Assembly: GCA_951813545.1 (NCBI GenBank)
Contig: OX638352.1
Span: 1,364,001-1,428,000 of the forward strand
Direction of reading: 5' to 3'
Origin: an uncultured Poribacteria bacterium
GTDB taxonomy: Bacteria > Poribacteria > WGA-4E > WGA-3G
DNA: 64,000 nucleotides
Position 1 is the first letter of the stretch, and every line of letters starts with the position of its first letter. The position numbers and the translations under genes were made by a program. This document shows, piece by piece, positions 36,279 to 44,082 of the stretch. Below the pieces are notes generated by a model. That model ran no database searches. It saw only the letters and a program-made list of their open reading frames with translations, and had not been told where the DNA came from.

Positions 36279-38306
36279 TTAGTAAACTTTTGATGGAGGT
36301 ACCTCTTTTAACCACGCAAGATTAAATCGATAGTGTTGACGGCTGCTAATCAGATGAATTATACCGTTTTGCCCTTGGCAAACAGCGAGGTAACCGCCCG
36401 GTTCAGCACTGTTTAGTCCCATCGTAAAGGGTCGTCCATCCATCGTTTCGATGTCTCTGTCTTCGCCATCATCTGTAATTAGACGGGTATATTCCCACGT
36501 TTCGCCATCGTCATAAGACAAGGCACCGAAGAGTCCGGTAACAAGCCGTTCATTTCCAGAGGCATCAACGATCGGCATAAGTGTCTGCTCCCTCCGATCA
36601 CCTGTGAAGGATGCCAAGAAAATGGGACCTTCCTGAAGCCTTAGTAGTACACACCGCTGCCCACCGGAAACAGGCGGAAATTGACTTGCACTGTAATGCC
36701 ACGTCTTGCCACCATCTGAAGAGAGACTTTTCGGCATCCGTTCATCAATCGTATCGCCGCGACCATAAGCCATCAGCCTTCCATCTGTGAGTTCGACCAC
36801 AGCGGCGTGAATACCAGCGATCCAACCGCCCTGTTTTCCATCGGCAAATTCGGGAATAGGTTGCCCAGCACCCGGATCGGACCACGTCTCTCCATCATCG
36901 TGGCTGAGCCATATTGCCGTGCCACCGTTTCCACCGCTCACAGCATCGCAGGCAAGGAGAATAGAACCGTCCTGTCTTCGGAAAACAGAGGCAATCGGCA
37001 TGTGTCGGAGGCGATGCTCAGGGGAAATAAAACGAGGTTTCGACCAAGTCACACCGTTATCGTCAGAATAACGCATCACTAACGCCAAGGGTCCCCAAGT
37101 TGCAGCGGCAGAAAGCCCATTAAAATGATAAATCCGTCCGTTCTCATTTCGCCAAAGGGAAGTCGCGTGATTATTCCGATCAGGTGGACCCCAAAAAGGC
37201 TCGGCAGCGTCCCATTCTGCTTCACCAAAACGCAACCGACTCGCGGCGACTGTCAACTCGCGTCCGCGCTCTGTCACACACGAATACCACGCTGCAAACA
37301 TATCCCCGTTCGGGCACTCGGTAATCGCTGGGACGTGATTATGCGAAGAAAAAAGCGGTCCGTTTGAACCCTCTGGAATTTTAACGAACGTCAGCGGTTC
37401 CGCAAAATAGGGTGTCTCCGGTGCTGGTGAACTTGCAGGCTCCTGTTTGACTTCACGTCCCCATAACGCTACCTTCGGTACAGGCACAGGCGATGTCTGC
37501 GGCATTTCGCCACAAACAATACGAAACCCGATGTACCAGTGCTTATCTTCAGGTACCGCCCCCATCCGATTCGCAGAACGCAGATAACAGAGCAATGTCG
37601 AATGGCTACCACCGCGTGTGACACGATATAAACCTTCTTCTCTACCTACTGGGTCAACTTGTGGATCCGGTTCGTAAGTTCCATACCAATCTTGACACCA
37701 CTCCTCTACGTTTCCGTGCATATCGCAGACACCCCACGCGTTCGGTGTCGTGTGTCCGACATGCAAAGGCACAATTTCTTCTGAACCGCGACCCCGTCCT
37801 CCATCAGGATACCAACTCTCTCCGACATTCTTATGGAATTCAGGTGGCAATGTATCCCCCGTGTGAAAATGGGTTGTTGTCCCTGCCCGGCACACGTATT
37901 CCCATTCCGCCTCAGTCGGTAACCGATAAGGAAGTCCCTCTTTTTCAGAGAGCCACTCACAGAAGCGTGTTGCATCATGCCAATCCACAAAGACAACCGT
38001 CTCGTCATCTTCCCGAGAAAAACCAACGTTCCGAAGGCTCTGCATCTCCCGATGTGCCGAATCAAATGCCTCATACTGTTCGTTGGTAACCTGAAAAATA
38101 CCGATGTAGAACGGCGTGGTAAGCGTTACTTGATGCACCGGCTGTTCATCCCAATCACCATCCCGGAGGTATGCCTTGCTCGCTATTAATTCATCCGATA
38201 ACGAAGCATTCTCTGAACCCATCATAAATGTGCCGGGTTCAATTCTAACGAACCGCATCCCTATCGAATTTGTATATGTATGTCCTTCAATTGCCAATTT
38301 CTTCAT
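36279..38306 (-). CDS. SUMF1-domain / sialidase-like fusion protein
   Basis: A 675-residue two-domain protein. I chose the ATG at 38306 (AGGGAG just upstream). Residues about 1-270 form a SUMF1/formylglycine-generating-enzyme fold: FVRIEPGTFMMGSE, FYIGIFQVTNEQYEAF, LPTEAEWEYVCRAGT, NVEEWCQDW and IGFRIVCGE. The catalytic Cys pair of true FGE is not both present: only one Cys is seen near the active-site loop (TLLCYLRSANR). Residues about 310-675 are a BNR/sialidase_2-like propeller with Asp-box motifs (YSDDNGVTWS, SHDDGETWS, LSSDGGKTWH, SYDDGETWE). No signal peptide is evident. This pairing suggests sugar recognition or hydrolysis; activity is uncertain. Confidence 0.85.
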   Translation of the reverse strand: MKKLAIEGHTYTNSIGMRFVRIEPGTFMMGSENASLSDELIASKAYLRDGDWDEQPVHQVTLTTPFYIGIFQVTNEQYEAFDSAHREMQSLRNVGFSREDDETVVFVDWHDATRFCEWLSEKEGLPYRLPTEAEWEYVCRAGTTTHFHTGDTLPPEFHKNVGESWYPDGGRGRGSEEIVPLHVGHTTPNAWGVCDMHGNVEEWCQDWYGTYEPDPQVDPVGREEGLYRVTRGGSHSTLLCYLRSANRMGAVPEDKHWYIGFRIVCGEMPQTSPVPVPKVALWGREVKQEPASSPAPETPYFAEPLTFVKIPEGSNGPLFSSHNHVPAITECPNGDMFAAWYSCVTERGRELTVAASRLRFGEAEWDAAEPFWGPPDRNNHATSLWRNENGRIYHFNGLSAAATWGPLALVMRYSDDNGVTWSKPRFISPEHRLRHMPIASVFRRQDGSILLACDAVSGGNGGTAIWLSHDDGETWSDPGAGQPIPEFADGKQGGWIAGIHAAVVELTDGRLMAYGRGDTIDERMPKSLSSDGGKTWHYSASQFPPVSGGQRCVLLRLQEGPIFLASFTGDRREQTLMPIVDASGNERLVTGLFGALSYDDGETWEYTRLITDDGEDRDIETMDGRPFTMGLNSAEPGGYLAVCQGQNGIIHLISSRQHYRFNLAWLKEVPPSKVY

Positions 38307-38766
38307 AGTCTCCCTTTTTCTTTCGTTTGCCAGCAATGCCCAAATTGCAACATAAAAGCCTGAAGCCATGCTCTACATTCATTTGCCCTGATGCCATTAT
38401 AACAACTAATACTCTTTCCGTCAAGTTTCCGTGTTTAATTTCAGAGGCATTCAGTACTCCGGTAGGAGGCAAAAACACTCCGATGCCCGACCCCCTGGCG
38501 TAACAACGACCTCAAATATATGGATGGGTTGTTCAGTGAACAAGGTCACACCGTCGCTGGCGAGGGTGTTTTTGCTGGGGTGTTCCCCTTGTATCCTCGC
38601 CAACACCTTCTGTAGGAGCGAACTCCGATGCCCGACTTGATTTCCCATACAACCTAAAAAAAACGAAAACTGAACCGCTCTGCCGTACAACTGAAAACCC
38701 TTGACTTTTTTTTCCACAGGTGCTATCTTAAAATTGTATTAACCATTCAGAAATTTCTAATTTCTG
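38307..38766. repeat. Intergenic region with repeat pieces of the GTGTTTTTGCTTGGGT family
   Basis: Pieces include GTGTTTTTGCTGGGGTGTT (about 38567-38585) and TAGGAGCGAACTCCGATGCC (about 38613), with a partial second copy near 38460-38490. Relatives lie at 47838-47935 and 60638-60695. No gene is seen. Confidence 0.5.
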
Positions 38767-38795
38767 TTGACACGTGAAAAAATGTCGCCTATAAT
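38767..38795 (+). promoter_or_regulatory. Perfect consensus sigma-70 promoter
   Basis: TTGACA at 38767-38772 and TATAAT at 38790-38795 with a 17-bp spacer match the consensus exactly. Transcription would begin near 38802, which rules out any start codon before that and supports the TTG start at 38815. Confidence 0.88.
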
Positions 38796-38814
38796 TACTT
38801 TGGGAGGTCCCATA

Positions 38815-39564
38815 TTGAAACAGCATGTTATTTTTTGGTTATTCTCTCTCATTCTAATAAGCATTTTAGCAGTTTGTGAGGGACAAGAATTGGTATTGCA
38901 CCTCTCCTTTGAGGCATTAGACGGAAAGGTTGCAAAAGACAGATCGGAATTCGGCAACGACGCAACCTTCAAAGGTTCACCGAAACTCATCGAAGGTGTT
39001 TTCGGAAATGCACTGGAATTTGATGGAAAAACTTCCGGGCAAATTCCCGACCATGCGAGTCTTGATATCGTCGACGGAATTACCATTGAATTTTGGGCGA
39101 CTATTGAAGGCGGAGAAGCACTCCAGAGCGGCGTTGAAAAAGGGGTAGCTTGGGTTGCTGGGCTGTATAACCTTGCTGCGCTCTATAATGGTGGAACTAT
39201 CCTTCAATTCTTCGACCTGCCTGAACCGTGCAACGACGACAATATCGGTCCCAGTATTCAGGATGGTGAGTGGCATTTTCTCGCTGGAACGTGGGACGGT
39301 AAAACGATCCTACTCTATATCGACGGCGAACTGGAAGCGGAAATGCCGTGCAAAGGTGTACTGAAACCGAACAATGATCCCCTTTTCATTGGTGCACGCG
39401 GCGGAAGCGGTCGTTTTCTTACAGGTGCCTTAGATGAAATCAAAATGTATAACTACGCCTTGACTCAGGAAGAATTGCTCCACGATATGGAGGAACCCGT
39501 CCCACTATCTGTCAACGCGCAGGACAAATTGGCAACCGTCTGGGCACGCCTCAAAACTGACTAA
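38815..39564 (+). CDS. Exported LamG-domain protein
   Basis: A 249-residue secreted protein with a LamG/concanavalin-like jelly-roll fold. I chose a TTG start at 38815: GGAGG lies at 38803-38807, the promoter ends at 38795, and a signal peptide follows (HVIFWLFSLILISILAVCEG). LamG signatures include LVLHLSFEALDGKVAKDRS, GVFGNALEFDGK, GEWHFLAGTWDGKTILLYIDGE and ALDEIKMYNYAL. The last residues (NAQDKLATVWARLKT) match the tail of the CBM-like protein at 5331. Probable sugar binding; no catalytic residues. It is followed closely by two cyclophilin genes. Confidence 0.88.
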   Translation: MKQHVIFWLFSLILISILAVCEGQELVLHLSFEALDGKVAKDRSEFGNDATFKGSPKLIEGVFGNALEFDGKTSGQIPDHASLDIVDGITIEFWATIEGGEALQSGVEKGVAWVAGLYNLAALYNGGTILQFFDLPEPCNDDNIGPSIQDGEWHFLAGTWDGKTILLYIDGELEAEMPCKGVLKPNNDPLFIGARGGSGRFLTGALDEIKMYNYALTQEELLHDMEEPVPLSVNAQDKLATVWARLKTD

Positions 39565-39586
39565 CTGGCACGGCAAAGGAGGTTTG

Positions 39587-40195
39587 ATGAAAGCGACACG
39601 TTATCTCTTGGCACAGCTTACAAGCCAAAGCTTGCTATACAAGAGTCCGACATTTCTTCTTTTACTACTAACCTTAATCGGCTGCGCGCTCCCTTTTGGG
39701 CATCAACTAACGCCTGAAGAGCAGGCCGCGGTCGTCACAACCGACAAAGGTACTTTCGTGCTTGAGTTCTATCCCGACGCTGCCCCTGTAGCAGTGGACA
39801 ATTTCATCAAGCTGATTAACGAGAAGTTTTACGACGGCTTAACATTTCATCGGAAAGTTGATGCACCCGGCTTGAATATCATTCAAGGTGGGTGTCCAAA
39901 AGGCGACGGATCAGGAGGTCCCGGTTGGACTATTATTGACGAATATACAAATCCGAATCAACGTCCACACGTCAGAGGCACTGTGGCGATGGCACGGGTG
40001 CCAGACACGCCGAACTCATCCGGGAGCCAATTCTACATCTGCTTGAAACCCCAACCCCATCTTGACGGCAACTACACTACCTTCGGCGGTGTAATTCAAG
40101 GTATGGATGTCGTCGATCGCTTAGAGGTAGGCGATGTCATGACAAAAATCCGATTGGAGGCGAAGTCAGAATATGTTAAGGCAACAGCAGAGTAA
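39587..40195 (+). CDS. Cyclophilin-type peptidyl-prolyl isomerase lipoprotein
   Basis: A 202-residue peptidyl-prolyl cis-trans isomerase. I chose the ATG at 39587 (GGAGG about 5 nt upstream; a TTG at 39584 is also possible). A lipobox (LTLIGC, with Cys near residue 32) predicts a lipid anchor. The cyclophilin domain includes the active-site Arg in LTFHRK, and IIQGGCPKGDGSGGPGW, GTVAMARV and SGSQFYICL. It helps exported proteins fold at the membrane. It overlaps the next cyclophilin gene by 23 bp, so the pair are co-translated. Confidence 0.92.
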   Translation: MKATRYLLAQLTSQSLLYKSPTFLLLLLTLIGCALPFGHQLTPEEQAAVVTTDKGTFVLEFYPDAAPVAVDNFIKLINEKFYDGLTFHRKVDAPGLNIIQGGCPKGDGSGGPGWTIIDEYTNPNQRPHVRGTVAMARVPDTPNSSGSQFYICLKPQPHLDGNYTTFGGVIQGMDVVDRLEVGDVMTKIRLEAKSEYVKATAE

Positions 40196-40775
40196 ACAAC
40201 ATCGGCAGTTCGCATCCGCAGCACTCTTGGTTTTAGCAACACTATTCGCTACCTTCGTGCTGAGTTGCGCACAAGAAGAGAAACAGGCACCTGCACCGCG
40301 CGCACGCCGCGCAGGCACAGGCACCGCAATAACCTCAGAAAAACCGAAGACCGACCCCGCAATGGTGGTCGCTGTCATTGAGACGGCAAAAGGTACTATC
40401 GAATTTGAATTTCTTGCAGCCGAAGCACCAGAAACTTCTAAGAACTTCATCAAAAATGCGCAGGTGATGTATTACAAGGGTCAGAAGTTTAATCGCGCAG
40501 AAGAACTGCTTATTCAAGCAGGTTCAAAGCTTGCTGCCGGAGATACGCTTCCCATTGAGAACGGTTCACAAGAGATGTCGCGAGGCGTTGTCGCTATGGC
40601 AAAAGAAGAGGGAGCGAGCGTTTCATACGCCTCTGAATTCTTTATTTGCCGCGGAGACGCGATCCTTGACAGTGATTACACCATTTTCGGAAACGTCATC
40701 AGTGGGATGGACGTGGTTGACAGTATTACAGTCGACGATGTAATTACAAACATCACCATCCGGGATAAGGAATAG
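40173..40775 (+). CDS. Divergent cyclophilin-like lipoprotein
   Basis: A 200-residue lipoprotein (FVLSC lipobox at about residue 32) with a cyclophilin-like domain and a Pro/Ala/Arg-rich linker. It keeps GTIEFEFLAAEAPETSKNFIK, GVVAMAKE, SEFFIC and YTIFGNVISGMDVVD, but the FHR site is replaced (QKFNRAEEL) and the GGxxxGxGxGGPG loop is shortened. It may bind proline peptides with weak or no isomerase activity. It overlaps the preceding cyclophilin gene and probably arose from it by duplication and drift. Confidence 0.85.
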   Translation: MLRQQQSKQHRQFASAALLVLATLFATFVLSCAQEEKQAPAPRARRAGTGTAITSEKPKTDPAMVVAVIETAKGTIEFEFLAAEAPETSKNFIKNAQVMYYKGQKFNRAEELLIQAGSKLAAGDTLPIENGSQEMSRGVVAMAKEEGASVSYASEFFICRGDAILDSDYTIFGNVISGMDVVDSITVDDVITNITIRDKE

Positions 40776-40782
40776 CATTAAC

Positions 40783-40817
40783 GATGTAACGATTGGCACA
40801 ATGCCAATCGTTACATC
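40783..40817 (+). terminator. Perfect 16-bp hairpin after the cyclophilin pair
   Basis: GATGTAACGATTGGCA (40783-40798) pairs perfectly with TGCCAATCGTTACATC (40802-40817) around a CAA loop. It lies 8 bp past the second cyclophilin stop and before the lectin gene. Only a broken T-tract follows, so it may be an attenuating or processing hairpin as well as a terminator. Confidence 0.7.
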
Positions 40818-40847
40818 TCACCGTATCATTTTAAATTGGAGGCATAC

Positions 40848-41219
40848 ATGGCATTAACAGTTATCCGCACGGCTCGTCCAAGCCCTGTTTGGCAAGAAAG
40901 TTATGTGCGCGTGGAAAAAGGACAACGGCTCGTTATTGATGCGGAAGGCGCGTGGTCACCGGATTTGCAAAATCGGACGGGATGGTGCGGTGGTGACGGT
41001 ATCGCTAACACGCCAGGATCCGAAGGTTACTTACTTCCCGGCACGAATATCGGTGCACTCATCGCCAAGATCGGAAATGTTGTTTTCGCCGTAGGTTCCC
41101 GCTATGACAACCCCGCTCCGGCTGACGGTGTCATTTTCCTCGCAATGAACGAAAATTCAAACAACAATAATCAAGCAGGGAGTTTACTCGCGCAAATCAT
41201 TATCTTTGATGACGAATAG
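40848..41219 (+). CDS. LecA (PA-IL)-like galactose-binding protein
   Basis: A 123-residue single-domain protein. The ATG at 40848 is preferred because GGAGG lies at 40838-40842, inside the codons of an in-frame TTG start at 40836. The fold matches the PA-I lectin pattern: VDAEGAWSP-type opening strand, GALIAKIGN in the centre and VIFLAMNENSNNNNQAGSLLAQI at the end, where the Ca2+ and galactose site of LecA lies (Asn/Asp cluster). There is no signal peptide; LecA itself is also leaderless. It would bind galactosides. Its neighbours are an upstream hairpin and a downstream DUF1844 gene. Confidence 0.82.
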   Translation: MALTVIRTARPSPVWQESYVRVEKGQRLVIDAEGAWSPDLQNRTGWCGGDGIANTPGSEGYLLPGTNIGALIAKIGNVVFAVGSRYDNPAPADGVIFLAMNENSNNNNQAGSLLAQIIIFDDE

Positions 41220-41287
41220 GGAACCTTTTGTACAAGCATCCGCTGCCTATATCGAGAAATCAAGAAAATCAGAATCAGGAGTAATAT

Positions 41288-41662
41288 ATGGAAGAGACTA
41301 CGGTTCAGGAAGAAGCACAGCAACTTCCACCTGTCGATTTTATTAGTTATCTTGCCAACCTTGTAGAAACAGGACGGCTCTACTTAGAGGGAATCCCTAA
41401 CCCCGAAACGGATGAGGTAGTTACAAACTTCCCGCTCGTGAAACATATTATTGATACTATTGAGATGCTTGAGGAAAAGACTAAAGGCAACCTCACTGCA
41501 CCGGAAGCCAACTTTCTGGCGAATACCCTCTATGAACTCAGAATGGGTTATGTACGTGCCATCAGTAGACAGGAAACAGCCACACAAGAGGAAACACCAA
41601 CTGACGAAACTGAAGAAACCAAAGAAGAGGCTTCCACTGACAATACCGAAAACGCCTCTTAA
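41288..41662 (+). CDS. DUF1844 domain protein
   Basis: A 124-residue cytoplasmic protein of the DUF1844 family. The conserved pattern is visible: DFISYLANLVETGRLYLEGIPNPET, then LVKHIIDTIEMLEEKTKGNLT and LANTLYELRMGYV. The C-terminal about 30 residues are a low-complexity acidic Thr/Glu tail. GGAG lies 7-8 nt before the ATG. The function of the family is unknown. Confidence 0.85.
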   Translation: MEETTVQEEAQQLPPVDFISYLANLVETGRLYLEGIPNPETDEVVTNFPLVKHIIDTIEMLEEKTKGNLTAPEANFLANTLYELRMGYVRAISRQETATQEETPTDETEETKEEASTDNTENAS

Positions 41663-41783
41663 CCGGCAATCTTGCAAGGGTTGAGATAGGCGATCCCGCC
41701 GTACAGTTTTAACACTGCCGATTTTCATGAATTATCTACCATAAATGGAGTTAACCGCGTTAAACTTTCGAGGAGAATCGTTT

Positions 41784-42839
41784 ATGGAATTCTATCACGG
41801 CACAACGTTAGGTAATGCAAGAGGGATCGTTGAAAATGGGTTTCGCCCACGTGGTGGAGCCGTTTGGTTCACAACAAATTGGAACTATGCTAAAAATCGA
41901 GCGGAGCAAAAGGCGCGACCGAAGCGGGGTCGACCCATCGTGCTCAAAACCGAACTGGAGGTCGAAAAACTCCGTACGCACCTCGGTAATGGCAGAATCC
42001 AAGTGCGGGGTGGCATTATAGCAATCCACCAACAGCTGCGTGTTCAACTCTTAGCGTCGAATTCTTTTGAATTCCTTGCGTGTCCAGCTGCATTGACACA
42101 ATGGGTTAATCACCAACTGGGGCTTTACTCTCACAACGGCGTGAGTCAAAACCACTGGGGTATCGTGCGGTTGGCACATTGGATGAACAACCGAATGCAA
42201 TCGGGCACTGGAACTCGCATCGACCGGCAAGAGTTTTTTATGAAAGGTAGCCAATGGTTACCAGCATTCTTTGACAAGATTCCGTTCAGTCCTGAAGTAC
42301 TACCCATTCAGCATCTTCAGAATGACACGATTGTAATCCGTGTTCTTTATCCAGAGACGAAGGAAGAACCGCTTGCGCCAGAGAAAGTTGATGCACACTA
42401 CACCAAAGCAATAGCCGACATTTTTGATGAGAATTCAAAGCGACGGGTGCGCGGACTTCAATCTCTTGAGAAAATCGGCACTGAAGACCTATTTGATTGG
42501 TGTGTATTACATCTTGAAGACGAATCGGTGGATGTGGTATGCAACGCTTTGCAAATCATGTGCCGATGCGATGACGGGTATGTCGCCCCTATTCTGCTGC
42601 ACGCCGAATCTAAAAATAGACGCATCCGTGCGGGTGCTCTCGCAGCACTCGCAAAACACGATTTTGATGATGCCGAACGTTGGTTTGAACGTGGACTCAA
42701 AGATCCAGCGACGTGCGTACGCATGGAAGTTGCAAAACTTTTGCCGACACTGGATAGAATTGAATACCGCACACTCTTTGACATTGCCCGACACGATCCA
42801 AATCCTGTCGTCAAGCGCAGTGCTAAAAAGCGACATTAA
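41784..42839 (+). CDS. ADP-ribosyltransferase-like domain fused to HEAT repeats
   Basis: A 351-residue protein. I chose the ATG at 41784 (AGGAG 8 nt upstream). The N-terminus reads FYHGTTLGNARGIVENGFRP, then VWFTTNWNYAKNRAEQKA and RPIVLKTELE. The H-G-T-T opening and the VWFTTxxxYAxxxA strand-helix resemble the H-x-T...Y/F core of ADP-ribosyltransferase-fold enzymes. I cannot assign the catalytic Glu securely. Residues about 215-351 are HEAT-like repeats (DENSKRRVRGLQSLEKIG, RRIRAGALAALAKHD, CVRMEVAKLLPTLD, PVVKRSAKK) that would bind a protein partner. There is no signal peptide. The enzymatic assignment is tentative; the two-part layout is clear. Confidence 0.6.
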   Translation: MEFYHGTTLGNARGIVENGFRPRGGAVWFTTNWNYAKNRAEQKARPKRGRPIVLKTELEVEKLRTHLGNGRIQVRGGIIAIHQQLRVQLLASNSFEFLACPAALTQWVNHQLGLYSHNGVSQNHWGIVRLAHWMNNRMQSGTGTRIDRQEFFMKGSQWLPAFFDKIPFSPEVLPIQHLQNDTIVIRVLYPETKEEPLAPEKVDAHYTKAIADIFDENSKRRVRGLQSLEKIGTEDLFDWCVLHLEDESVDVVCNALQIMCRCDDGYVAPILLHAESKNRRIRAGALAALAKHDFDDAERWFERGLKDPATCVRMEVAKLLPTLDRIEYRTLFDIARHDPNPVVKRSAKKRH

Positions 42840-42865
42840 ACCCAAAAGAACTATAGGAATTTCTA

Positions 42866-42899
42866 ATAGATGCGCTCTGGAAATGTCAAGCGCATCTAT
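42866..42899 (+). terminator. Hairpin before the K+ channel gene
   Basis: ATAGATGCGCT (42866-42876) pairs with AGCGCATCTAT (42889-42899), an 11-bp perfect stem with a 12-nt loop. It ends 11 bp before the ATG at 42911 and lies 27 bp after the preceding stop. It could end the upstream transcript or shape translation of the channel. Confidence 0.55.
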
Positions 42900-42910
42900 G
42901 AAATAGGAGA

Positions 42911-43930
42911 ATGAATTATCAACGCAAGATTCTAATCGCTCCGATATTGCTCATTAGTTTGCTCGTAACCGGAACCGTTGGTTACCTATTCCTCGAAAAG
43001 GATAATCCGGCTGGGGAGTGGCAACTCCTCGACGCAATCTATATGACTGTTATCACCCTAACAACTGTCGGTTACGGCAATATGGGAATGAGTGATGCCG
43101 GGCGAGTCTTTACCCTGTTTCTACTCATCGGTGGGTTCGGGGTATTTACTTATAGTGTTACGATTGCTACCGCATTCCTGATCGAAGGACAACTACAAAG
43201 TTTTTTCCGTCAACAAAAAATGATCCGAACTGTCGATAAATTATCAAACCATTATATTGTCTGTGGACTTGGTGATACTGGCGTGCATGTACTCGACGAA
43301 ATGCTAAAGGCAGAAGTAGATTTCGTCGGTATTGAATCCGAGGAAGAACGACTCGTCCATCTCTCTGACACCCGAGATTTTCTATACCTCCATGGTGATG
43401 CAACCGATGATGAATTACTTATACGGGCAGGAATTGAGCGTGCGCAAGGACTTGTTACATGCCTCAGCCGCGATCAAGACAACCTTTTTGTGGTGATCTC
43501 CGCAAGAAAACTGAACCCATATTTAAAGATAGCGTCTAAAGCGGTTGAAGACAATTCCCCGGGAAAACTCATCACCGCCGGGTCAGATGAAGTCGTCCTA
43601 CCGGATCACATTGGTGGGCTCCGCCTTGCAACCAGCATACTTCAACCACAACTCGTAGGGTTTTTGGAAAATATGACCCAAAATCGACAAGGCGCACAAT
43701 TTACTGAATCCATCATTCAAGAAGGTGCTCCTTTGGATGGGATTTCTCTTAAAGCCGCCAGTATTCAAGAGCAAACTGGATTAGTTGTCGTTGCAATTCA
43801 GGATAGCGAGGGAGGGTTCCTATATAATCCGCCCGGAGATAAGAAAATTGCAGCCGGTGACGCCTTGTTAGTCATAGCCAACCAGAGACAACTACAAACA
43901 TTACATAAACTTACTGGCGATCTAGGTTAG
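42911..43930 (+). CDS. Two-TM potassium channel with TrkA/RCK domains
   Basis: A 339-residue K+ channel of the MthK type. An N-terminal helix (ILIAPILLISLLVTGTVGYLF) and a second helix (VFTLFLLIGGFGVFTYSVTIA) flank the pore helix and selectivity filter TVGYGN. A cytoplasmic RCK domain follows: TrkA_N with HYIVCGLGDTGVHVLDEML (nucleotide-binding GxGxxG) at about residues 115-230, and a TrkA_C domain with GAPLDGISLKAASI in the last about 80 residues. The RCK ring gates the pore in response to ligand such as Ca2+ or nucleotide. An AGGAG ribosome site precedes the ATG. It is probably a single gene. Confidence 0.93.
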   Translation: MNYQRKILIAPILLISLLVTGTVGYLFLEKDNPAGEWQLLDAIYMTVITLTTVGYGNMGMSDAGRVFTLFLLIGGFGVFTYSVTIATAFLIEGQLQSFFRQQKMIRTVDKLSNHYIVCGLGDTGVHVLDEMLKAEVDFVGIESEEERLVHLSDTRDFLYLHGDATDDELLIRAGIERAQGLVTCLSRDQDNLFVVISARKLNPYLKIASKAVEDNSPGKLITAGSDEVVLPDHIGGLRLATSILQPQLVGFLENMTQNRQGAQFTESIIQEGAPLDGISLKAASIQEQTGLVVVAIQDSEGGFLYNPPGDKKIAAGDALLVIANQRQLQTLHKLTGDLG

Positions 43931-43939
43931 CGAAAAGCG

Positions 43940-43969
43940 TTGACCTGTTATCTTTCTCAGTGATATAAT
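43940..43969 (+). promoter_or_regulatory. Probable sigma-70 promoter for comM
   Basis: TTGACC at 43940-43945 and TATAAT at 43964-43969 with an 18-bp spacer lie just after the stop of the channel gene, and give a leader of about 105 nt before the ATG at 44083. Confidence 0.6.
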
Positions 43970-44082
43970 AGTGTTAGAATCTCTGGAATGGGGTTTGAAC
44001 CTCACTTGCGTAAAGAGCACACTTACAAAACACAATCGCAAAAAAGATTTTTAAACTAACACAAATTAGAAGGAATATACGT

